NCBI GenBank assembly: GCA_002382525.1
Contig: DFYA01000025.1
Location: forward strand, 1 to 9,621
Length of the DNA stretch: 9,621 nucleotides
Direction of reading: 5' to 3'
Origin: Opitutaceae bacterium UBA4094
GTDB lineage: Bacteria > Verrucomicrobiota > Verrucomicrobiia > Opitutales > Opitutaceae
Of the stretch, positions 1-4,435 are shown one piece after another. The notes under the pieces are model-generated. The model had not been told where the DNA came from, did no database searches, and worked only from the letters and a program-made list of their open reading frames with translations. Each line of letters opens with the position of its first letter. The first letter of the stretch is position 1. A program made the translations under genes and the position numbers.

Positions 1-141
1 CCCGAAACCGCCGAAACGTTTGAGCGCGACGCGAAGCGACTTGTGCAACTCGTCCGCGCCCGCGACCCGCGCCTCGGTATTCCGCCGTCGCCCAAAAAGA
101 AACGCGCGACCAAAAAAATCCGCTTCGGCGACAAGCTGTAG
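1..141 (+). CDS. C-terminal end of an unidentified protein (partial)
   Basis: An open frame runs from the first base to a TAG stop at 139-141 and encodes the last 46 residues of a protein that starts outside the window. The visible tail begins PETAETFERDAKRLVQLV, continues through RARDPRLGIPPSP, and ends in a lysine/arginine-rich stretch (KKKRATKKIRFGDKL). The codon use is the same C/G-ending style as the cas genes, which supports real coding. The basic tail could contact nucleic acid, but no domain is recognisable and I assign no function. It is separated from cas3 by more than 300 bases, so it probably does not belong to the CRISPR operon. Confidence 0.5.
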   Translation, partial: PETAETFERDAKRLVQLVRARDPRLGIPPSPKKKRATKKIRFGDKL

Positions 142-455
142 TTAAACTCCGGATACTCGTATTCAAGTAGCAGTGGGCAAGGGGCCGGCAAAAGCGCGCG
201 TAATTCATAACCCTCGTCGGCGTTAATTCCTTACTGCGGGCAACTTTGCTTTCGACACGCAGCCATCCAGGTATTTGCGTCTGAAGAAAATGAGGGATTT
301 AGCTTCGATTCCGCACGGCTCCGGCGTGTGGAATCGCGTCGCAAAATCGACCGCGAATTTTATTCGACGCTCACCAGTCCCCCATCGTTGTCCGACCCCC
401 GCGAGTAGCGTGTGAAACCTGAAAGGCCACACCCGCCGACAAACGCCACCCACTC
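142..455. other. Non-coding region upstream of cas3
   Basis: This 314-base stretch carries no convincing gene: reading frames on either strand are short and lack family resemblance. It must contain the cas3 promoter unless cas3 is transcribed from upstream. Weak promoter-like pairs (TTGCTT at 246-251; TTGTCC at 388-393 with TGTGAA at 411-416, 17-base spacing) are too poor to call. The only strong structure is the hairpin at 306-336, listed separately. Confidence 0.6.
306..336. other. Strong hairpin upstream of cas3
   Basis: Arms CGATTCCGCACG and CGTGTGGAATCG pair over 12 bp with a single G-U wobble and a 7-base loop (GCTCCGG). No U-tract follows directly on either strand, so it is not a textbook rho-independent terminator. 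It could end the upstream gene's transcript, sit in the cas3 leader RNA, or be an operator. The structure is seen directly; the function is unknown. Confidence 0.5.
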
Positions 456-2801
456 GTGACCTACTACGCCCACACCCTCACCGCACCCGACGGGACATTG
501 ATGCCCACCGACAAGTGGGAGCCGCTCTACACCGGACCCTGTGCCACTGACTGCACTGCCTGCGCGGCCACGGAAGCAGAGCACGGACACATCAACAAAG
601 TCTCCCACCTCACCGCAGAATTCGCCGCCGCGCTTTTCCGACTCGATTCCAATGAAGCTCACTCCGCAGCCGAATGGGGCCGCCTTATCGGACTCTGGCA
701 CGACCTCGGTAAGTTCGCCCCTCAATGGCAGACCTACCTCGCATCGAAAGCGGACGACCTACACCGCGACGATTTCACCGGTAAAGTGGACCACTCCACC
801 GCCGGTGCACAATTCGCCGATAAGAATATCCCTAAGCTCGGCCGGCTCATAGCCTACCTCATTGCCGGCCATCATACGGGACTCGCCAATGGCATGGATG
901 GTAACGCACCTGGGAGCAGCCTCGAAGAACGACTCCGCAAATCCATCCCCGAGCACCTTCCACACGTTCCCGAGTCGATCCTCAATCATCGACCGTCCAC
1001 GCCTCCGCCGCTTTTTGCCCTGCGTCCCGGGGCCACCAGCTCGCTCGCATTCCTTCTACGAATGCTCTTCTCCTGCCTCACCGACGCCGATTTTCTCGCC
1101 ACCGAAGCCTGCATGAGCCCCGAGCGCGCGACTCACCGCCCACGCCGCCAACCGACGCTTAGCGAACTTCACACCACCCTCGAAGCCCACCTCGCTGATC
1201 TCGCGAAAACCGCTCTGGACTCCCCGGTCAATCGCCAGCGCGCCGATATCCTTCGCGCCTGCCTCGCTGCTGCCGAAAAACCGCCCGGCCTTTTCTCCCT
1301 CACGGTCCCCACCGGCGGTGGAAAGACGCTCTCCTCTCTCGCATTCGCCCTCGACCACGCCCGCCGTCACGATCTGCGCCGCGTCATCTACGTCATCCCC
1401 TACACGTCGATCATCGAGCAAAACGCCGCCGTGTTCCGCCGCGCTCTCGCTGCCCTCGGCCCCGATATTGTCCTCGAACACCACGCCAGCCTCGATCCCG
1501 ACGACGAAACGAAAAACACCGCTCGCTCCCGCCTCGCCGCCGAGAATTGGGACGCGCGCCTCATCGTTACCACTAACGTTCAATTCTTCGAGTCTCTCCA
1601 CGCCAACCGCACGTCACGTTGCCGCAAGCTTCACCGCATCGCCCGCTCTGTCGTCATCCTCGACGAAGCCCAATCTCTCCCGCTCGAACTCCTCTCGCCC
1701 TGCCTGCGCGCCATCGAGGAACTCACCACTCACTACGGCGCGAGTATCGTCCTCTGCACCGCCACTCAACCCGCACTCGAACGTCGGCCCGACTTCAAAA
1801 TCGGCCTCGTCACGCCTACCGAAATCATTCCCGACCGCGCCCGCCTCTACACCGCCCTCCAACGCGTGCGCACCACGCCGCTCGGCCGTCTCGATGACGA
1901 CGCCCTTCTCCCGCTGCTCCAAGCGCACGTCCAGGTCCTCTGCATCGTCAGCACCCGTCGCCACGCCCGCGCCCTCTTCGAATGCCTCCCGCGCGACGAC
2001 GCTCACTTTCATCTCAGCGCCCTCATGTGCGCCGAGCACCGCACCCGCATCCTCGACTCGATCAAAGCCCGACTTCGCGCCGGGCTTCCCGTGCGCGTCA
2101 TCTCCACCCAACTCATCGAGGCCGGCGTGGACGTCGATTTCCCCGTCGTTTTCCGGAGCATCGCCGGACTCGACTCCATCGCCCAAGCCGCCGGCCGCTG
2201 CGACCGCGAGGGCAAACTCACCGCCGCCGCCGGACACCCGGCCGGACAACTCTTTCTTTTCTCCACCAAAAAACCGCCGCCGCAGGGCTTCCTCCGCCAA
2301 GCCGCTCAATCCGCCGAGGAAGTCCTCGCCCTCGGCTTTCCCGACCCGCTCGGACTAAAAGCCATCGAAGCCTACTTCCGCACTCACTACTGGAAACATC
2401 AAGACCGCGCCGACACCCACGACATCCTTAGTTGCTGGCCAAAGGAGCTCAAAAAATCCGACGACCTCCTTTGTTTCCAGTTCAAGACCTGCGCCGAAAA
2501 ATTCACCTTTATCGAGGACACAAGCGCCCCCGTGATCGTGCCCTACGGCGACACCGGCCGTGCCCTCCTCGAAGAAGTTCGCACGACCTACGATCCCGGC
2601 CGCCTCCGCTACCTCGCCCGCAAGCTCCAGCGCTACACGGTCACTGTGCCCAAAGCCCAGCACGCCAGCGCGCTCGACCACGGTATTATCCAGCTCCTCC
2701 ACGACCGTTTCCCCCTCCTCAACAGCGACGTCCACTACGACGAAGCCTTCGGCCTCAATCTCACGGGCTCACCAACCAACGACGGCGGCTTTTACGCATA
2801 A
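456..2801 (+). CDS. cas3: Cas3 helicase-nuclease, type I-C
   Basis: This is the 781-residue DNA-degrading effector of type I systems, recruited to Cascade R-loops to nick and unwind target DNA. An N-terminal HD nuclease domain shows H82-D83 in WHDLGK, H113 in DHSTAG, H139-H140 in AGHHTG and D210/D212 near CLTDADF. A superfamily 2 helicase follows: Walker A VPTGGGKT (284-291), DEAH-box variant DEAQ (403-406), motif III TAT (435-437) and motif VI QAAGRCDR (577-584). The remaining roughly 190 residues form the C-terminal accessory region. The length is normal and no key residue is missing. GTG at 456 is the only start after an in-frame TGA at 420-422, and the protein then opens with YYAHTL, typical of Cas3. 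No Shine-Dalgarno is visible. The stop lies next to a terminator serving the opposite strand, so cas3 and the vapBC transcript converge. The insert separates cas3 from cas5c, which normally follows closely. Confidence 0.97.
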   Translation: MTYYAHTLTAPDGTLMPTDKWEPLYTGPCATDCTACAATEAEHGHINKVSHLTAEFAAALFRLDSNEAHSAAEWGRLIGLWHDLGKFAPQWQTYLASKADDLHRDDFTGKVDHSTAGAQFADKNIPKLGRLIAYLIAGHHTGLANGMDGNAPGSSLEERLRKSIPEHLPHVPESILNHRPSTPPPLFALRPGATSSLAFLLRMLFSCLTDADFLATEACMSPERATHRPRRQPTLSELHTTLEAHLADLAKTALDSPVNRQRADILRACLAAAEKPPGLFSLTVPTGGGKTLSSLAFALDHARRHDLRRVIYVIPYTSIIEQNAAVFRRALAALGPDIVLEHHASLDPDDETKNTARSRLAAENWDARLIVTTNVQFFESLHANRTSRCRKLHRIARSVVILDEAQSLPLELLSPCLRAIEELTTHYGASIVLCTATQPALERRPDFKIGLVTPTEIIPDRARLYTALQRVRTTPLGRLDDDALLPLLQAHVQVLCIVSTRRHARALFECLPRDDAHFHLSALMCAEHRTRILDSIKARLRAGLPVRVISTQLIEAGVDVDFPVVFRSIAGLDSIAQAAGRCDREGKLTAAAGHPAGQLFLFSTKKPPPQGFLRQAAQSAEEVLALGFPDPLGLKAIEAYFRTHYWKHQDRADTHDILSCWPKELKKSDDLLCFQFKTCAEKFTFIEDTSAPVIVPYGDTGRALLEEVRTTYDPGRLRYLARKLQRYTVTVPKAQHASALDHGIIQLLHDRFPLLNSDVHYDEAFGLNLTGSPTNDGGFYA

Positions 2802-2832
2802 AAAACGGGGCACACCAAGCTGATGTGCCCCG
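2800..2832 (-). terminator. Rho-independent terminator of the vapBC/pseudo-crRNA transcript; likely 3' hairpin of the guide
   Basis: A perfect 9-bp stem (CGGGGCACA at 2806-2814 with TGTGCCCCG at 2824-2832, 9-base loop) is followed on the minus strand by six Ts (2805-2800). The T-run exists only for leftward transcripts, so this ends the vapC-side transcript and not cas3, although it touches the cas3 stop. It begins exactly 34 nt after the pseudo-repeat, one normal spacer length, so it may also replace the downstream repeat hairpin of a crRNA. Confidence 0.9.
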
Positions 2833-2866
2833 CCACTTGGTCAGGAACCCTAACCTTAGTCGCCAT
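2833..2866 (-). ncRNA. Pseudo-spacer of a CreA-like guide RNA
   Basis: Thirty-four bases lie between the degenerate repeat and the terminator stem, within the 33-36 base range of the true spacers in this locus. Read on the minus strand from 2866, the first 21 bases match 3388-3368 (vapB-vapC gap, minus strand) at 18 positions. The mismatches are only at 6, 12 and 18. The remaining 13 positions match only 4 times. In Cascade R-loops every sixth base is flipped out and unread, so the effective PAM-proximal pairing is complete. The target is preceded by TTC. The partial distal match predicts stable binding without full interference. The role as a repressor guide for vapC is inferred; the match, spacing and PAM are seen directly. 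Confidence 0.85.
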
Positions 2867-2903
2867 GTTTCAATCCACAGAATCCAAGCAGTGCCTGATT
2901 CTG
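2867..2903 (-). repeat. Degenerate CRISPR repeat with conserved crRNA handle
   Basis: On the minus strand the last 12 bases, GTGGATTGAAAC (2878-2867), are identical to the 3' end of the array repeat, including the 11-nt 5' handle left by Cas5c cleavage. Directly upstream, CAGAATC (2903-2897) and GATTCTG (2884-2878) form a 7-bp stem, extendable inward (AGGC with GCTT, one bulged G). The array repeat has a 7-bp stem ending at the same junction (CGCGCCC/GGGCGCG). Five of the seven pairs differ in sequence, yet pairing and distance to the handle are kept, which indicates selection for processing. No promoter of its own is obvious; it starts about 20 bases after the vapC stop and may be cut from the vapC transcript. 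Confidence 0.85.
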
Positions 2904-2921
2904 ACAAAACGGAGTCGCCGT

Positions 2922-3326
2922 CTATCTGACCACTTTGGGCATCGCAGCGGCTACATGCGGACACTTCAGCAGGATTTTCTCGTCTCTGGTTCGCAACCGC
3001 AATCCGCGCGCTTGGGCCAGCCACACGAACGAGGAATCATAGTAGGTCAAACCCGTGGAGCGGCTGATATCCCAGACCTCGCTCAAATCCATTTCCTCCA
3101 CCGTTTCGATCAGCAATCCATCCGACTCAAGCAGGGCAGCTCGCGCTCGCGCCTCACTAATTCTCCCCGTTCGGACATACTTCGTCAGCACGTGCCCGAC
3201 TTCGTAGCGCCAAAGGCCGACACTGATCCAGTCGGAGTCCTCGGTCATCAACGCATCGGCAGCCGCCTTGCACGACGCGTCCCCTGCCCAGAAATCAATC
3301 AACACGCTGGAATCAACGACGATCAT
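2922..3326 (-). CDS. vapC: VapC-family PIN-domain ribonuclease toxin
   Basis: This is a 134-residue PIN-domain protein, the usual size for a VapC toxin. VapC toxins are Mg-dependent RNases that cut tRNA or rRNA and arrest growth when free of antitoxin. The acidic active-site residues are all in place: D5 in MIVVDSSVLIDF, E42 in YEVGHVL, D97 in TYYDSSF and D115 in TRDEKIL, so it is probably active. The start ATG at 3326 lies 65 bases after the vapB stop. That is unusually far for vapBC, whose genes normally overlap or nearly touch. The gap holds a plausible separate promoter and the protospacer of the crRNA-like element encoded just downstream of vapC. It sits on the strand opposite the cas genes. 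The RNA target cannot be deduced from sequence. The inferred job is growth arrest when the Cascade complex is absent. Confidence 0.93.
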   Translation of the reverse strand: MIVVDSSVLIDFWAGDASCKAAADALMTEDSDWISVGLWRYEVGHVLTKYVRTGRISEARARAALLESDGLLIETVEEMDLSEVWDISRSTGLTYYDSSFVWLAQARGLRLRTRDEKILLKCPHVAAAMPKVVR

Positions 3327-3354
3327 GCTTGCAACATGGCAACAAAAACTGACA

Positions 3355-3391
3355 CTTCAAGCATATTAACACTAACGTTAGTTGCCATGAA
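3355..3391 (-). promoter_or_regulatory. Cascade target site (TTC PAM plus protospacer) in the vapB-vapC gap
   Basis: On the minus strand TTC occupies 3391-3389, immediately after the vapB stop codon, and the protospacer runs from 3388 downward. Its first 21 bases match the pseudo-spacer except at 6, 12 and 18. TTC is the canonical type I-C PAM, and it abuts the match at the register fixed by the handle. Bound Cascade would cover 3388-3355, which spans the predicted vapC -35 and -10. The site also contains a perfect 12-bp palindrome, ACTAACGTTAGT (3371-3382). Confidence 0.85.
3360..3388 (-). promoter_or_regulatory. Predicted vapC promoter
   Basis: A -35-like ATGGCA (3388-3383) and a -10-like TATGCT (3365-3360) are separated by 17 bases on the minus strand, each matching 4 of 6 consensus bases. 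TAATAT at 3368-3363 is an alternative -10. Transcription would begin near 3353 and leave a leader of about 27 bases before vapC. The call is modest on its own but is supported by the exact overlap with the Cascade target. Inverted copies of CATGGCAAC (3335-3343) and GTTGCCATG (3381-3389) flank the region and could be operator half-sites. Confidence 0.45.
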
Positions 3392-3664
3392 TCATAAACG
3401 GCTCCGCCCCTCTTTCACTGCCGTATCGATTTCTTCAGCTGTCATGAACTGGGTGCCTCCACTCCTGATCTTGGCAGCCAAGGTAATCTTCTCCTCCGCC
3501 CTCTTCCGCTTCCTCACCGCCTCCGCTTCCTCGCTCAAAGGACCAGTTTTTCCAGCCAACTCGGCGATCACCTCCTGATTTACACTCCTCCGGTTTAACC
3601 GCGCACGCACCTGCAGGGCTTCATGCAGTTCATCCGGCACTCCTCGAATGGTTAAGGTTTTCAT
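3392..3664 (-). CDS. vapB: VapB/FitA-like ribbon-helix-helix antitoxin
   Basis: This is a 90-residue protein whose first 40 residues (MKTLTIRGVPDELHEALQVR and onward to NRRSVNQEVIAELAG) form a ribbon-helix-helix DNA-binding domain of the FitA/VapB type: a beta-strand followed by two helices. The charged C-terminal half (EEAEAVRKRKRAEEK, then residues to 90) is the expected toxin-wrapping arm. Antitoxins of this class neutralise the partner PIN toxin and repress their own operon as dimers. The start ATG at 3664 lies 34 bases after a predicted transcription start, with a palindromic operator candidate in the leader. It is divergent from cas5c. The TGA stop abuts the TTC PAM of the Cascade target. 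With 65 bases and a possible promoter between it and vapC, antitoxin and toxin dosage may be set separately. Confidence 0.88.
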   Translation of the reverse strand: MKTLTIRGVPDELHEALQVRARLNRRSVNQEVIAELAGKTGPLSEEAEAVRKRKRAEEKITLAAKIRSGGTQFMTAEEIDTAVKEGRSRL

Positions 3665-3674
3665 GACAGCACTC

Positions 3675-3690
3675 TGACGTCACTCCGTCA
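3675..3690. promoter_or_regulatory. Candidate VapB(C) operator between vapB and cas5c
   Basis: A perfect palindrome TGACGTCA (3675-3682) overlaps an inverted pair TGACG (3675-3679) / CGTCA (3686-3690). It lies between the predicted vapB transcription start and the vapB ATG, the usual place for autorepression by an RHH antitoxin. It is also only 25 bases from the cas5c start, so occupancy could affect cas5c expression too. Inferred from symmetry and position only. Confidence 0.4.
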
Positions 3691-3704
3691 TCACTTCAAC
3701 CCCG

Positions 3705-3732
3705 ATTCTAACCCATGTCCTACGGTATTCAA
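3705..3732 (-). promoter_or_regulatory. Predicted vapB promoter overlapping the cas5c start
   Basis: On the minus strand TTGAAT (3732-3727) and TAGAAT (3710-3705) are separated by 16 bases; they match 4/6 and 5/6 of the sigma-70-type consensus. The -35 lies inside the first codons of cas5c, so vapB and cas5c transcription units overlap head to head and may interfere with each other. Confidence 0.5.
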
Positions 3733-4431
3733 CTCCACGTCTGGGGCGACCTCGCCTGCTTTACCCGCCCCGAAATGAAAGCCGAGCGCGTCTCCTATGA
3801 CGTCATCACGCCCTCCGCCGCGCGTGGCATTCTCGAAGCGATCTACTGGAAACCTCAAATCCGCTGGGTCATCGACCGCATCCACGTCCTCAATCCCATC
3901 CGCTTCACCTCCGTTCGTCGCAACGAAGTCGGCTGCAAAATGCCTGCCCCCAGCCGCGCCGTCATGGCCGGCACCGAGAGCGCCCACGTCGGCCTCCACA
4001 TTGAGGACGAACGCCAACAACGCGCCTCCCTCCTCCTTCGCGATGTCGCCTACGTCATCGACGCCCATTTCGACATCCTCGAACACCGCTTCGAGCGCGG
4101 CGGCCCACAACTCCCCGCCAACGACTGCGCCGGCAAACACCTCGACATGTTCAAACGCCGCGCCAGTCGCGGCCAATACTTCCACCACCCCTACTTCGGC
4201 ACCCGCGAATTCCCCGTCTCCTTCGCCCTGCTTGAGCCCGGCCAACCCGCTCCCGCCTGCAAGCTCCCGCCCGAGCAACTCAACAAGGATCTCGGCTTCA
4301 TGCTCCACGACATCGCCTTCGACCAAGACCCCGAGACCAAAAAAGTCCGCGAAACCTCCCCCCGCTTCTTCCGCGCCGAACTCAAGAACGGCGTCATCGA
4401 GGTCCCGCCCTTCCATCAAGCCCGCGCCTGA
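3715..4431 (+). CDS. cas5c: Cas5c (Cas5d) crRNA-processing subunit
   Basis: This 238-residue RAMP-fold protein replaces Cas6 in type I-C. It cuts precursor crRNA at the base of the repeat hairpin, leaving the 11-nt handle, and stays bound to that 5' end in Cascade. The N-terminus SYGIQLHVWGDLACFTRPEM and the ITPSAARGILEAIYW segment are characteristic of the family. Y44 and the K141-H142 pair (AGKHLDMFKRR) fall where the catalytic Tyr and Lys-His of characterised Cas5d enzymes lie, and the following GQYFHHPYFGTREF block is also typical. ATG 3715 gives the conserved N-terminus; no Shine-Dalgarno is seen. cas8c starts 4 bases after the stop. It is the expected nuclease for the degenerate repeat beside vapC, because both hairpin geometry and handle are preserved there. 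The gene lies 50 bases from divergent vapB. Confidence 0.95.
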   Translation: MSYGIQLHVWGDLACFTRPEMKAERVSYDVITPSAARGILEAIYWKPQIRWVIDRIHVLNPIRFTSVRRNEVGCKMPAPSRAVMAGTESAHVGLHIEDERQQRASLLLRDVAYVIDAHFDILEHRFERGGPQLPANDCAGKHLDMFKRRASRGQYFHHPYFGTREFPVSFALLEPGQPAPACKLPPEQLNKDLGFMLHDIAFDQDPETKKVRETSPRFFRAELKNGVIEVPPFHQARA

Positions 4432-4435
4432 CGCC

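Noticed and set aside
306..340. Hairpin before cas3 as a second degenerate CRISPR repeat
   Set aside because: The sequence after the stem (GTGGAATCGCG) does not keep the GATTGAAAC handle, and no target with a TTC PAM was found by eye.
1056..2309. Long antisense frames within cas3 and the other cas genes
   Set aside because: They are shadows caused by C-ending codon bias in GC-rich DNA, with low-complexity translations.
2806..2832. Terminator for cas3
   Set aside because: The T-run is on the minus strand only; + strand transcripts would meet As before the stem and no Ts after it.
3327..3391. Small RNA toxin (CreT-like) in the gap
   Set aside because: A complete PIN toxin gene directly downstream explains the locus better; the small frame there has no rare-codon or structured toxin features I can point to.
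2823..3578. Long + strand open frame across the vapBC block
   Set aside because: It has no family resemblance and lies antisense to vapC and vapB, both of which show complete conserved domains.
3797..4435. Upstream extension of cas8c
   Set aside because: It overlaps cas5c out of frame and translates to low-complexity Ser/Pro/Ala sequence; ATG 4436 gives the family N-terminus.
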